DNA from: Acanthamoeba sp. SK_2022b
Taxonomy: Eukaryota; Discosea; Longamoebia; Acanthamoebidae
Direction of reading: 5' to 3'
NCBI GenBank assembly: GCA_027943245.1
Contig: JANDJZ010000032.1
Span: 155,349 to 219,348, forward strand
Length of the DNA: 64,000 nt
Part shown: in pieces, positions 24,008 to 36,497 of the stretch
Layout: every line of letters starts with the position of its first letter
Numbering within the stretch: position 1 is the first letter of the stretch
Notes under the pieces: generated by a model
Seen by the model: the letters and a program-made list of their open reading frames with translations, nothing else
Told to the model about the DNA's origin: nothing
The model's database searches: none
Translations under genes and position numbers: made by a program

Positions 24008-26989
24008 ATGGCCGCTGCCACCAGTGCCGCCCCCGCCCCAACTTGGGAGCCTTTGACGTTGGAGAGCGACATTCCAGGTTGCCTCCCCTTCCTTTGACCC
24101 CGACGGCACAAACATGATTTTTTTTTGGTGTCGTTTATTTATCGGTCCGCTGCGGTGCGGTCTACCAGGGTATCCGATTCGAGCCTCGGGTCGGATGCAG
24201 TCGCGCTACAACCCCGCTGGGCACATGTTCTCGTCGCCCTTTTGGGCGGGCACCTACAAGGTGGGCCGTGTTCTGTCATGGCCCACCACCACTCTCGTCT
24301 ATCTCTTCTGTCGCTCCTTCCTCTGTCCCTTCGCACCCGGTACGGACCAGTCGGATCAGCATCGCCTCGGTCTACATCGAGATGATACAGTTTGTTCATG
24401 CCCTAATTCTGTAAGGCGAGTGCAGGTCGCTTCGACCAGATGAACAGCGCGCCGCTTGAGTTTCTACGAAGAGTCGTGACGGGCATTCTCTCGTTTCTGA
24501 TGGTTCCCATCGCTCTCGTGTTGATTCCCTTCGGCATCCTGCTGCGCATGCTTGCCGTCGGTGTGGGCAAGAAGGACCTCACCTTCATCTATCCACCCGA
24601 TGAGGCCACCACAACCGCCGTGTATGATGGAGCTTTCTTTTTGATTATTCTTCTCTTTCTCTTTATCGCCTTCTCATTTTCCATCCTGCGCTCGACTCAC
24701 GATAGGCCTATTGCTTCCCTCCCTCCGCAGCGGCGCCCATCCACCCAGCAAAGTAGTGCTGCGAACGCAGAACCTGGGCTTCATCCCTCATGTGAGCCCT
24801 GTAAACGGCCTCGCCGTCCCGCCAAAGCGCGCGCCCGCCATGCTGCGCGACGTCAAGAGCGGTCGTGATGACATCATCTGCCTGCAGGAGCTCTTTGATC
24901 TTACTGTCATCGACCGCGTGGTAAATCCACGCTGCATGTGAAATTTCCCGCCTTTGTGTCACCTTTGTTTACCCCCTCTTCTCTTTTTCCTCCACAGATA
25001 AGGGAGATCGAAGCCGGCAAACCTGAGGTGCGGCGACCAGTTGCGTCAGAGCTCAATGGAGACGAGACCAGCGTTGGTAAGTTGGGCTCTCTCCCCCTCG
25101 ATTTACTCTCCTTAGCTGGGAGCGAGTTGCTGATGCATGCGCGCAAATGCAGAGGCTGGTAGACGGCTGACCGAAGCGGGGGCCACCTACCCTTGGGCCC
25201 TGTGCGACGTGGACCCCAAGCCGTATCGCCTTAACAGCGGTCTGTTCGTGGCCTCGCGTTATCCTGTGATCGATCCTGAATTCGTCCGATTCTCCGTTGC
25301 TTCGCGCGACGATATCTTGGCCGGCAAGGTACGTTCGTAACAATTTCTTCATCGTCGTCATCATCACAGCTTTTTATGTTAACTTGGTTTCATGCTTGAC
25401 GTTCCGTTCGTCGCCGGATCAGGGTGTGCTCGGTTGCACTGGTACTGGCTCTCTCTTTCTCTCTCTTTCTCTCTCTTCCGTTTGTCAGTTCGGATGATCA
25501 CAGTCTTACCGGCAAGAGTTATTGATATTGTGAATGCAGTCGTATTGGGCGAGATCGGCGGCCGCAAATGCAAGCTGACTCTCTTCACGACTCACGCTCA
25601 GGCGGGCCACTACATGCGCATTCACACCTACCAGTTCCGTGTCATCATGGAGTTCATGCAGTACTACAACCGGAAGTATCTGCACGACGAGGACATCATT
25701 GTCGCTTCGATGCTCATGGGCGACTACAACCTCGGCCCTGTGTCTTCGCGGTATGTATCGATGTAGCAGTTTGCGCTCGCACACCGTGGTCTGACCTCAC
25801 TGCTTGGTCGCTCATTGGCACAGCCCTGACCCCAAGACCGGCAAGCTGCAACTCAACGACGAGTGGGCTGTCATGAAGGCCATCTTTGGCGAGTACGGCA
25901 TGCGCAACTTTTTCTACGACAAGACGTCCGAGGGACAGGCGCGCGAGCGCAACCGAGAGCTCATCATGCAGATCCAAGACCTGTGGTATGAGGAGGGTGC
26001 GAGAGCCTGGGAGCGCCAGCACGTCAAGGGCGCCACCAAGGAGTCACAGGACCTAGAACGGGCTGACGGGTCTCGAAGCTCGAGCGGGACCTATGTCCCC
26101 TGGCAGATGGACATCTTCGCTCTGCTCGCTCTGCTCCGTACGCTCGTGACCAAGAAGGAGATAGAGCCGAGCGATGACCTCGTATGTGTCTCTGGCTTTG
26201 CCCTTTCCTGGCGACAAGTAGCGCTGACGCTTACGACACAGGAAGCCACGGTGGAGACTGCTCTTAAGCAGGAGCTCGCCCGGCAGGTCGCGGTGGGGAA
26301 GCACAAGAAGAAGGCCAAAGGGCCGGCAGACCTTGGTGATTTGAACGTGAGACACATCGTAGATTTGGTGGGACAGCTCACCGGCTTGCCCGATGGCCAA
26401 GGCGGCCTGGTGGAAAAGCTCATTCCTGGTATCTCGCGCTCTCCTCGCAATCTGGCCGTGGTGCGAGGATGTGTATGTGTACTACTAGAAGAATCCACTC
26501 ATCCCGCAACAAAAACTTTCAGGATCGGCTATCGAGATGAAGGGTTATCGGACACTATTCCCCACCGGTACTGACCTGCTGCTCTCTGTATGCAAAAAAC
26601 AACATGTCGTTTTATTCTTATTGTTATTTCCGTAACACGTTATCTGGCCGGTACGTGTAGATGTGAAGCTGTGCGACATCGATCACGTCCTGATGCCGAA
26701 GAGGATTAACGGGCGCAAGCCGTTGGTAAACCGGGCGCAGATTCGAATAGTGAACGAGGGTGTCTTCGAGTACACCGATCACTACGGCAAGCGCACGACG
26801 CTCGATATCGATTGGGCCCGTCTGCTGCACGAAGGCGAGAGAGACAACAACGGCACCGTATTCGCGATGGCTTCCTCCTCGGCGGCGGAGGCTGCGGCAC
26901 TGGACGACAGTGAAGAAGCCGAGGGACCGGGCAAAGAGAGAGTGCATGATCTTGTGCAGGGACAAGAGATCGCCATACCCATCGAATGA
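24008..26989 (+). CDS. Endonuclease/exonuclease/phosphatase-fold membrane protein, sphingomyelinase-like
   Basis: A probable membrane-anchored phosphodiesterase of the DNase I-like fold, possibly a neutral sphingomyelinase-type lipid enzyme. From the ATG at 24008 (MAAATSAAPAPTWEPLTLES) the protein passes through GYPIRASGRMQSRYN into a hydrophobic hairpin (GILSFLMVPIALVLIPFGIL). The catalytic fold follows: VVLRTQNLGFIPHV, DIICLQELFDL (metal-binding Glu), LNSGLFVASRYPVID, CKLTLFTTHAQAG, SMLMGDYNLGP (catalytic D-x-N) and DIDHVLMPKR (terminal Asp-His). All three hallmark sites are in order. A long insertion of about 150 residues lies between the D-x-N and DH motifs (26000-26480). The protein ends acidic and Ala-rich at 26989. 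The substrate is inferred only from the hydrophobic anchor and general motif order. Confidence 0.8.
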
Positions 26990-27298
26990 AGAAGAGAACC
27001 GGCCTGGCTTGGATCTGCTTATCTCTCCGCGCATTTCGACCAAACAGACAAGCACGTTTGGAATGTTAGTCGGAAGGGCCAAAAGGAAATGCATCAAGAA
27101 AACGCGCAGCCGCAAGCTTTCGTTGTTCGCTTCCCTTAGAAGCGGCTATTTGGGCACCTTGCACCCGGGGTTGCCTCTGTCCTCAACTATCGTCGCGCAG
27201 CCACACAGGGAAGAGAGGGAGGAGCTAAAGCGTTGTTGGGCGAGGAGATAATTTCTCTGCTGCAATTTTCAGGTGTAAATCTGCGCGCACGAGCACAA
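26990..27298. other. Intergenic region
   Basis: A short gap between two same-strand genes. It must hold the 3' end of the phosphatase-fold gene and the promoter of the mannosidase gene. Nothing specific was recognised. Confidence 0.4.
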
Positions 27299-30200
27299 AT
27301 GGAAATCGATGAGACGATGGATCTGGGCGGAGAATGGACGCTGCGATACCAGCCACAGCAGCTGGCAGGTGAGAAGCGAGAACACCACCTCAAGCAGCAA
27401 TACCTCAGCACACATCCTTCTCCGTCGCCTGAACTTTTGGCCAAGCTGCATGAAGGTGTTAAGATTAGAGCTCCATGTGATGTCCACACAGGTACTGCTG
27501 CTCTTAGAGCTCTTGATTACGTCCTGATCTTTTATCAGCAACGTTACATTTCTCCTCTCTTTTTTATTGTTTTTTTAAAATTATTTTGTACAAAAAATAG
27601 TTTTTAAAATAAAACTCAAAATCTTAACTGTTCGAACAGGGCTTATGCAAGCGGGCGTGGTGGGTGACCTGTACGCCGGGCGAGGCGAAGAGGACTACCG
27701 GTGGATGGTGCATGGTCGTTGGATATTCACCCGCACCTTCGTCATCCCTCCTGACTTCCTCAAGAGCCACTCCCGAGTGCAGCTTGTGTGCGAGGGGCTC
27801 GACACCCTAGGTGAACCTCCGCCTCTCTCTGCCCTGTCTCCACAGTGTTACATTGTTATCTTCGTGCTCATTTTTTGTGGTGTCCCTGGTCAGCCAAGGT
27901 GAAGGTGAACGGACGCGAGGTGGGCACGACCGAGAATATGTTCAGGCAATACGTGTTCACGCTGCATCAGCGTTCGGCGTCGCACAGTGGCAGTAGCTCG
28001 CAGTCGACCACCGCAATCCCCGTCATCGGCTCCATGTCCGGCTCGGGCTCGGCCGTGCCCGTGCTTAGCAGCGGCACGGGCTCGTCGTCGTCAGTGCAGA
28101 CACGGGCCAAGCCCATCCTGGTGGAGGGCGACAACGAAATCGAGATCGAGTTCTCATCTGCCGTGGACTACTGCCAGGACCAGGCCAGCGCTTCGCCCTA
28201 TCCCGTGCCTTCTGTATGGCCTTCCCCTTCTCCAGCCGAGTCGCGCGCGCGCACACACACACATTCAATCAACTTGATCTTACTTGCTCTTGTTTACTCT
28301 CTCGTAGATGGAATACACCTACGGTGAGAAGAACCGAGGATGGATACGAAAGGTAATGCAAGTCTGCGTCAACCATGTGTGGCTTGCCATCAACCGGTTT
28401 GACGTTATGAGCGCTGAACATGTGTTGTGTTGTGTGTGTGGCCTGTGTCACCAATTGCAGAGAGGCTGCGACTTTGGATGGGACTGGGGACCGTGCTTCG
28501 TGCCCTGCGGCATACAGCGACCAATCCGGCTTGTGGCCTTTTCCGAGTTCTCAGAAATCAGCACGCTCACGTGCCACCAAGTGCACAACCTCAAGAAGAA
28601 CTTTGCCACGCTGCACCTTTCCCTCTTGGTTCGTGCCCATCCGCTCAACGCGCAGTATTGATGTGCTGCTCGCCACTAATTATGTGGTGGTCTTCATCTG
28701 GGCTCCTACTCGAGTAGTTGACCGCGGTGAACAAGATGAACGCTGTGTTCTCGCTCGAGCTCAAGCTCAAGGACGAGTTTGCGAGCCTGTCATCGGTGCC
28801 CATCAGTACGAGATTCCCGTCCACCTTGGTGCACAAAACAACCCGTTGCGATGATGGGTCGCGCTGATAGTGTGGTGGTGCACACGTGGCCAGTGTTGTT
28901 GAAGGAGAGCGCCTTGGAGGCGGGAGAGAACCGGGTCAAGTTCCAAATGGAAGTAAGCAAGCCAGCCCTCTGGTGGCCGCGTGGCTACGGCGAACAGGTT
29001 ACATCTCCCGCTCCTCTCATGCCGCCCACCCCGCCTCTATTGTGGCTGATGTCTCTCTTGATCGACATGGCAGCCCCTGTACGAATTGTCGCTGACGGTT
29101 CGAGGTGAGTCGGAGGAGCGACGGCTATGCGTGGACCTAGGCCTGCGGCAAGCCCGGCTCGTGACCAAGCCGGATGATGTCGGCGAATCCTTCTACCTCG
29201 AAATCAACGGTAACGGCACGCCGGCCCATCACTGTGGGTGCACACCTCGCTCCTGCAGTTGCTGCCGTCTGACACGCCTTTGCAGGAACGCCCGTCTTTG
29301 CCAAGGGAGCCAACTGGATACCTCCGTACGGACTGCAGCTCGCAACAAGCGCCCGCTCATCCGCTTATGACCCGTGGCGACGCCATTTTGGCGTCGATTT
29401 TTTCAAGCACTAACTGACCTGCTTGGCTGCTCCGTGGTATGCATAGGGACTGCTTTGACGGCCGAGTGACCGAGGAGCGCCTCAAGGGGCTGCTCGAGAG
29501 CGCGGCCGCTGCCAACATGAATTGCATCCGCGTATGGGGTGGCGGCATGTACGAACGACACTACTTCTACGAGCTTTGTGACAAGGTGAACCGGTTTTTT
29601 TCCTCTCGCATTCGTTTCGAGCTGCGTTTTGCAGTCACTCATGTGTCAAATGCACATGATGTGTGCGTGTGTGTTGTGTGCGTGTGCAGTTGGGCCTGAT
29701 GGTTTTGCACGACTTCATGTTCGCGTGCTCTCTGTACCCGACCACCAAGGCCTTTCTACAAAACGTGGAGAAGGAAGTGCAGTACCAGCTGGTGCGTAGT
29801 CTACCAGACCGTCGAACCAGAGCGCCCATTCCCCAAGTCGGCGTGTCTCGCTCGGCTGCGATTCTCCCGTGACTACCACTAAACCCTGGCCGTGGTGCAG
29901 CGGCGGTTGAGTCGGCATTGCAGCATCGTGCTGTGGTATGGCAACAATGAAAATGAGGAGGCCCTCGACTTCTGGGAGGAATCGCGCAACAACAGGTGGG
30001 CCGTTGATGCTTACCTCCAATATCTCGAGGTATGTGTGAGCCAACTCGATGTGCTGGGGGGTGGGGCGCGGTGCAGGGATTTGTATGTGTGCGATTACTT
30101 CAAGCTGTACTACGACACCGTGCACGCCACCTACGCGCTGGAGGACCCGCACGGCACCATTCCCTTCTGGCCGTCGTCTCCCTCCAACGGAATGCACAAG

Positions 30201-32505
30201 TGGGGCAAGGTATGTCCCCCCACAATCCCTCTGCCTCCTTTCCTCTCCTAATGCTAACGCTGCGTCGTTCTACCTACTCTTTGCCGTCTCTGGGTTCTTT
30301 GTGCGCGCGTAGGCCGGTGACCACAGCAGAGGCGATTCGCACTACTGGGCGGTGTGGCACAGCAACAAGCCGTTTACAGGTATTCCTTCTCTCTCTCACG
30401 CAACAAGGCCTTTTTTTTTTTTTTTTTTTTTTTTTGTTGTTGTTGTTGGCTGACCAAGGGTGGTATGGCCTCGCCTCTTCAAAGAATACCTTAAAGTGTG
30501 TCCACGCTTCTGCTCCGAGTTTGGGTTCCAATCGTTCCCATCGGTGCCCACCCTGCGACAAGTCATCGCCGATCCCGACGAGGACTTCAACGTGAGTTTT
30601 CCCTCCTCTTGCCGATTATGTACAACCGCGATGATATATCTGCTCCGGGCCTATGGCGCCTCCCAAGCTAATAGCGTCGTGTGTCTGAGCAGGTGACTAG
30701 CGCAGCAATGGAATTCAGACAACGCAGCCCGGCCATGGGCAACAAAGGTACCACCGGTGCCTTTTGTGTCGAGTGCCGTGTGACTGCGTAGAAATGCAAC
30801 AATATTTAATTTTTTTTATGGCCATTGACCACTGCAATCGGGCCGATTACAGCCATCATCGAGCACATCTGCCGACAGTTCAAGATGCCCACGTCCTTCG
30901 AGAACTTTGTGTACGTGAGTCAGGTCCTACAGGCCCTCTCCATCAAGGTACGCTCTCGCGAGCCCCTCGTCCGTTCATATTTTATCCGACGTCTTGGGCT
31001 CGGCTTACCCTGTGAGAGCTCATCATCGCAGACCGCGTCAGAGCACTGGCGCCGGTGCAAGCCCACGTGCATGGGTGTGGTCTACTGGCAACTCAACGAC
31101 ATCTGGCAAGGTGCGGTGAGAGGCAGTACTGATCCCATGTGTGTGACATTACCGGTACTGCTGGTGGTGGTCCATCCAATGGCTCGCCTAACAAGGTTGG
31201 GGTGTGAATCGATGAACAGGGCCAAGTTGGTCGTCGATCGAGTACGACGGACGATGGAAGGTGCTGCAGTACTACGCGCGCCATTTCTTCGCGCCGTTGC
31301 TCGTGTCGTCGCTGGAGACGGCCGACGGTGAGATCGAGATCTGGGTCACGAGCGACCTCGCGTCGACTCTCGTCCTGACCCTCACCGTCCAGCTGTGGAC
31401 GTGGCACGGCAAGCGGGTGAGCCAATGGCGGGTCGAGAGCCTCAAGGCCGAGCCCCACTGCAGCAAGCCCATCTGGAAGCGAAAGGTCAAAGACCTCCTC
31501 AAATCGGTACCGCTCTCTCTCCCCCCTCCGACACGCCGCACGCGCACAGTGCGAGTCAAAACCCTCACCCGGTGCGACGTGACGACACCTCCATGGGCCA
31601 CTCTGTAGAATTCGCTGTACGAGGAGGAGAAGGAGCGAACCAAGTGCTTCGTGCTGTACTCGCTGTCCTCCGCGCAGGCGACCCCCGAGGCCGCCGAGGT
31701 AAGCGAGGGGCGGAGCCTCAAGTGGCAGAGCCAGAACGTTCACTACCTGTCGGCTTTCAAACACGTACGCCGGCCCGCCAGCCGCTTGCTCGCCAATTTG
31801 TGTGACCGCGGTCTCGGCTGAACTTATGATGTGCAGGTTCGGCTGCTCCCTGTCCGGCTCAGTCTCAGACTGGAGCAACCAAAGGCGGACGCGGTTAAGA
31901 TCCTGCACCAGGCGGGCAAGGGCAAGGAGACGGCCAACTCGGCGGAGACGGCGAACGAGCAGGAGGAGGAGGAGGAGGAGCAGGGCCAGGAGGCGGTCGC
32001 GCCTGCCCTCGAGCCGAGCATCGGCCACCCCCACAGTAACGTCACGGCCAACGTGAGGCAAGAGGAGGAACGTGCCCAGGCCGACGCTCTTCGTCGGGAA
32101 GAGGAGGACAAAGAGCGACCAGAGAGCGAAAACGACGGCGAAGACGATGACGTTCATGCAGAGCAGGATGCGATTAGGCTCGAGGTGGTGAACGAGAGCG
32201 ATGAAGCTGTGGCACCGTTCGTGTTCCTTGAGTCGGCGGAGATGAAGGGCCGCTTCAGCGACAATGGCTTCCTGCTGCTGCCGCACTCTACGCGTCGAGT
32301 GCGATTCTACCCGCAAGCGCCCCGAGCCGCGGTGTTCGTGCGAAAGCGGAGCGGCAACGGAAGCAGCAGCGAGAGCGCCCTCGCCAAGGAGAAGGAGCGG
32401 GTGGAAGAGGAGCGACGCAAGCGCGCCGCTGCCTTCCTCGCCCAGTGTCGCGTCACCTCTCTGCGCGACGCGTACGCCAGCCCACTGGCTGGCACACCTC
32501 TGTAG
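27299..32505 (+). CDS. Beta-mannosidase (glycoside hydrolase family 2)
   Basis: Exo-hydrolase removing terminal beta-linked mannose, usually lysosomal. The ATG at 27299 opens MEIDETMDLGGEWTLRYQPQ, followed by the GH2 sugar-binding domain (IRAPCDVHTGLMQAG; RWMVHGRWIFTRTFVIPPDF; DNEIEIEFSSAVDYCQ; FGWDWGPCFVPCGI). The TIM barrel includes NCIRVWGGGMYERHYFYELC, the acid/base motif YGNNENEEALDFW (about 29940) and the nucleophile motif CSEFGFQSFPSVP (about 30512). A later exon has TCMGVVYWQLNDIWQG. The C-terminal beta domains (31210-32505) are interrupted by an acidic Glu-rich insert around 31950-32150 that other family members lack, as far as I recall. At least 18 exons are needed. No classic signal peptide is visible at the chosen start, so targeting is unclear. 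It ends at the TAG at 32505. Confidence 0.92.
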
Positions 32506-33176
32506 CAAGGCACAAGACCTAACAAGCAAACTTGAAACAGAACGCACTGGGAGGCTTGTCTGTCGGTGACACGCTCGCTCTCTAGCTCAACTGAGTACGC
32601 TTGGTCGCCCCACTCTCCGGGTTCCTCCTCTATGCGTCGATGGTGGACAATATACTGGCCGCCCGTATGCTGGACAAGGGTGTGGGAGTGGGTTGAAGAT
32701 GATAGAGAAATGCAAGCAGAGGCCACGATGAGGCGCTCGCAGTTGCGGCGAGACTTCTGACAGAAAAAGCCGACACAAAAGAATCTTCTTCCAATGCACA
32801 AGGCCGCAGCGGGACTGCCTCGGTCTCGTTCTTTGTCATGGACTTTCTTCCTCTGGCGCGGTCAATCTCTCAGGCAACATCTCTCATCGACAGGTTTCAA
32901 TTTGGATCCACGCTACTTCTGCAGCTGTAGATGCTCAAAGATTTTGTACCAGGTTACAACTGCGTTACTCTGAGGTGTTCTATGCCCTCTCAACCTACAC
33001 CTCTGTCAAAAATCTTGACTTGAAACCCACACGCGCGCGCGTGTGGAGCTAATGAGTTTGCGTTCAGGAGCTCCTTTCCAACCACGGCATCGGCTCTCGC
33101 GACCAGCTGGCGTGCTTGCACCAACGTACATGCCACCAGGCGCGCCACCAACCCCAGCACCCACTCACCCTAGTAA
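32506..33176. other. Intergenic region, possible first exon of the next gene
   Basis: No gene is firmly supported. An ATG at 33052 opens a Pro-rich frame (MSLRSGAPFQPRHRLSRPAG) that could be the first exon of the NTPase-nuclease gene, but no donor and acceptor pair that I tried keeps the phase. A CG-rich self-complementary CACGCGCGCGCGTG lies at 33030-33043. Confidence 0.4.
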
Positions 33177-35501
33177 ACATGCACAGCGCCCACAGATGAC
33201 CCATACGAGTGTTTGCAGTATCTGGCGACCAAAGCCAAATGGCCACCGCAGCCAGACAAGCTCGAGGGACCCCCGACCGCTACGCGATTCCCATACCAAG
33301 CACAGGACCGCATGGGCGCGGTGCAGCTGCTCTGGACTACGGTGGTAGAGCCAAGCTGGCGGGCCTACCGGGACGGCTCCTTTGGCGACAAGAAGGCGTG
33401 GTCGACGGGCTTCATCCACGGCACTAGCGGCGTAGGCAAGACTCGCTTCAGCCTCGAGTTTCTGGATCTTCTGGCGGACTACCTGGCTCCCGCTGCCTCG
33501 GCCGCCCACCAGCCAGCTTGGAACGACGAGGTTGAATCCCTGCGAGCTGCGCTCAAGAACAGCAAGACCGTGGTGCTCGACATTCGCCACAATGGCTACG
33601 CACTCGAGGGAGACGAGTTCGAGTGGCCACCGGCGGTCATCCTTGGCCTGCGACTGGCGCACCAGTACTGGTGGCCACACGTGTCCTACAAACAGGTGCG
33701 GCGCGCCTTCCGGTCGCAGGTGATCGAGGATCCCAAGCTCTGGGACACCTTCGAACTGGACTGTGTGCTCAGCGCTATACAGCGGCACAAGGCGGCGCCC
33801 ACGCGCGCTGATCCATCGCCACGTATTCCAGAGGTGCTGCACATCGCCATTGATGAGATCCAGACGGCATTCTACGAGAAGGTACCCTTTCGGGGGCGGC
33901 GGTCTGCAACAGCTTCGGTCCTGGAGCCTCTGTCGACTGCCCTCAACCGCGCGTTGCAGGGCGCCATCAGCCAGTCCCGCGGGCTCTTCGTTCTCGGTAC
34001 ACTCTCCGGCACTGCCGTGCGCCACGCGGTAGAGGTGCTGGACCCGACGGACGCCACAACGGCCAGCGTTCTCTTGTCGCCCCTCTCAGCCGATGCTGTC
34101 CGCCAACTCGTGGCCTCGTTCCACTTCAAGCCCCGACCTGGCCAGCCGGCAACGGTGAGCGGGCAGGAGTGGCTCGACAAGGGCGGCAAGCCGTTCCAGC
34201 GTCTTCTTACCACCATCGGCGGCAACCCGCGCGCGGTCGAGTGTCTCGAACGTGTGCTGCAGGACGAGGGCTCTCCTTCCGAATCTCTGCGCCTGAACGA
34301 TATCAGCGCCAAGCTCATCGAGCAAGTCCAGCTGACGTTCAATGTCGAGAGCTGGGGGAGTCAGGGCGCTGGACAGTTTGGACTTCTGCTGGCGCTCGCC
34401 GGCATACCAGTCACGCGCAAATCGGTGGTCTACATTACGAAGCCCGACACTTTGGAACAACAGCCACAACCCGTCACCGTGGCCGATCTCGAGAGGGTAG
34501 GTATCGTACACTTGCGCCCCCCGCCGCGATCCGCTCGATCGGATCAGTCAGGTTACTGGGTCGACACCTGGGACGCCCAGGACCTCGTAGTGATGGAAGT
34601 ACCCTTCGTGTTGGCCCAAGCGGCGCTTGCGGTTGCTGCTCCTGACCAGCACCTCCACCACGAGCGCGAGCTGATCGCCGGGGCCCGCCGGCTACTGGCC
34701 GACTTCTACCCCACCGCTGGGAGCTTTGAGAAGCTGGCCCTTGCACACCGCGTGCTGCGGCACAACGTTGCCAGCGAGTGGGCCCGCCGGCAGGGGCTTG
34801 CCTACGTCCAGGCGCGCGACCTCTTCTGTGGCACCATCTGCCATCCGTCCCTCACCGAGCTGCGCTTCGTGCCAGCGGCCACCGTGCGCCGCGTCTCGGG
34901 GGCAAGCGCGGCTGGAGTGTGGTGGAACATGGCAGCCAAGGAGGACGGGCCACAAGCTTCGAAGGTGCCGCCTACTGCCATCACCCTCCAGGACGGCACT
35001 ACAGTCGAGCTGTCGAGTACTTCTCCCTATGCGATCCTCCTCTCAGGGTCCAATGCTGTGGATGGTATGCTTAACGAGCAGCTCTCGGACCCGCCCAACA
35101 AGGTAAGTGGGTTAGACACCCATACCCCACGGCATGGTAACTGTGTCCCACAGTTTGCTAAGTAGTGCGTCGTGTAGAACGTACGGGTCTATATCGACGC
35201 CAAGCACACGGAGACCGAGGTGGGGACGTCTGACGCACTCAGCTACAGTGACGACATAAAGGCGCAGATCAAGAAGAGGCGCTACCTCGCCGGCCAGTTC
35301 CCCAACGAGGAACACATCATGGTGATCACGAGCAACAAACGCGTGCAGCGGCCAGGCGGCAAGGCCCATTTGGCAGCCACGCTCCTCCGCATTCCTGGAG
35401 GTGATGGGGACTCCACCGACCCGCGAACGTGCCTCATCACCTCGACGGATGACAGCTTGGCCTGGGCGATGGGGCCCACCTTCGCCCACTTCCTCGTTTA
35501 G
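33177..35501 (+). CDS. Crinkler/RHS-type P-loop NTPase fused to PD-(D/E)XK-like nuclease
   Basis: Probable nucleic-acid-acting effector of the Crinkler-RHS class described across eukaryotes. The frame is open from 33177 (DDPYECLQYLATKAKWPPQP) to 35102. It contains GFIHGTSGVGKTRFSLEFLD (Walker A), VLHIAIDEIQTAF (Walker B) and a region resembling STAND/AAA sensor helices (GNPRAVECLERVL). After a GT-AG intron (35103-35177) the second exon encodes NVRVYIDAKHTETEVG. With the upstream NAVDGMLNEQL this fits the D...(D/E)xK core of a restriction-type nuclease. It ends at 35501. The start is unresolved: a stop at 33174 closes the frame and the true first exon lies upstream. No LxLFLAK-type Crinkler leader was found. 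Members of this class are usually transposon-derived and expand near other mobile DNA, which fits the neighbourhood. A host-defence or inter-microbial role is inference. Confidence 0.78.
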
Positions 35502-35584
35502 CCGGTACTCACCCAGCCTCACACGTGTCTTTTGCGTGCTTTGTCTGACACAGTGAATGGGCGGGAGTCCGCAGACCCTCGGGC

Positions 35585-35925
35585 TCAAGAGAGAGTGAAC
35601 TTTCTATCAAACAAGCTTCCGGAGTCTGTCCGTTTCTGTGTGCGTTGTGTCGTGTGTGTGCTGTAAAGATTGGGTGACGAGGTGGTAGGGCATTGGACAT
35701 TACCTCTGAGCTTCCCGCCATCGCTGACGATGACGAAGGATTCGGGTCGGGAGGTGAGGCGCTTCCGAAGAGAGGGGGAGGGTGGAGGTAGTCTGAGGCG
35801 AGCTTGGCCGCCAAGAGGAGAGAGCCGAGGGCACCCAGCCCCACCACCCCCAGAAGCGCCGCCTCCCGCCGTACGCCCGCCGGTGCCGAGCGCTGTGGAC
35901 CACCACACGCCGCATAAAGAATATC
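35585..35925 (-). pseudogene. Inverted N-terminal fragment of ketopantoate reductase
   Basis: On the minus strand near 35860-35805 a frame reads LLGVVGLGALGSLLLAAKLA, an excellent match to the Rossmann GxGxxG start of ketopantoate reductases (PanE/ApbA family, NADPH-dependent). Further along, in another frame, PESFVIVSDGGKLRG resembles the next strand and turn of the same domain. The C-terminal domain of the same family lies on the opposite strand immediately upstream of this fragment. No clean gene model joins them. I read this as the 5' part of a reductase gene that has been inverted; short homology leaves some doubt. Confidence 0.55.
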
Positions 35926-35956
35926 GAAAAAAAAAGAATTCTTATTTTTGCCGCAG

Positions 35957-36430
35957 CACCTGATGAACCACGCGCGAGACGCCTGGCACAGGTACGTGCG
36001 CGTGCTGCTCGTGTACGACGGTCGTGCTCCTGTTCGCTGGTGAGGTGCAGGCGGGACTGGAGGTGGCGCTGACGGAGGACATCAAAAATCGGGCGTGGAT
36101 GAAGTTGATGGTCAACTGCATTAGCACGGCTGCGCCGCGGTTGTGTGCAGAGCTGAAGGGAGAAGAGGCGCAAGCGTGGGACGAGGTGCGTCAGCGCGTG
36201 TTTGGCTACGTGCAGCAGTTGGCGACCGCCACTGCACACAACCGGTCGTCGATCCTGCGCGACGTGGAGTGCCGGCGGCCCACCGAGATAGAGTTCATCA
36301 ACGCCACATCGCAGGACTGGCGACGCCCACAGGCCTCAACGCCCACCTCTGCGCCCTCGTCCAGGCCCTCTCGGTCTCGCCAGCGGCGGTTGAGAGCGGC
36401 CGGGGACTAGAGCGGGAAGGCCAGGTGTGA
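35957..36430 (+). pseudogene. C-terminal half of ketopantoate reductase, frame disrupted
   Basis: The C-terminal domain of the PanE/ApbA family is clear on the plus strand. After an acceptor at 35956 comes APDEPRARRLAQ; a second exon (from about 36047) gives VQAGLEVALTEDIKNRAWMK, then LMVNCIST and SSILRDVECRRPTEIEFINA, the family signature (hSSMxxDxxxxRxTEIdxING). The sequence then has to shift frame to continue as GLATPTGLNAHLCALVQALS, and the usual residues between these two motifs are missing. Together with the N-terminal half lying inverted next to it, this marks a broken gene. Confidence 0.7.
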
Positions 36431-36497
36431 CGCGGGTCACGCGTCCTCCGTATGGGCGTTGACTACCGTTGACGAATGCTGTAACAGTATGTGAAAA

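Noticed and set aside
30412..30435. Poly-T tract as a retroposon tail
   Set aside because: It lies inside a beta-mannosidase intron upstream of the acceptor, without target-site duplication or coding remnant; an ordinary pyrimidine tract is enough.
31093..32547. 484-codon open frame antisense to the beta-mannosidase gene
   Set aside because: It spans exons and introns of a well supported gene, is Leu/Arg-rich, and shows no motif.
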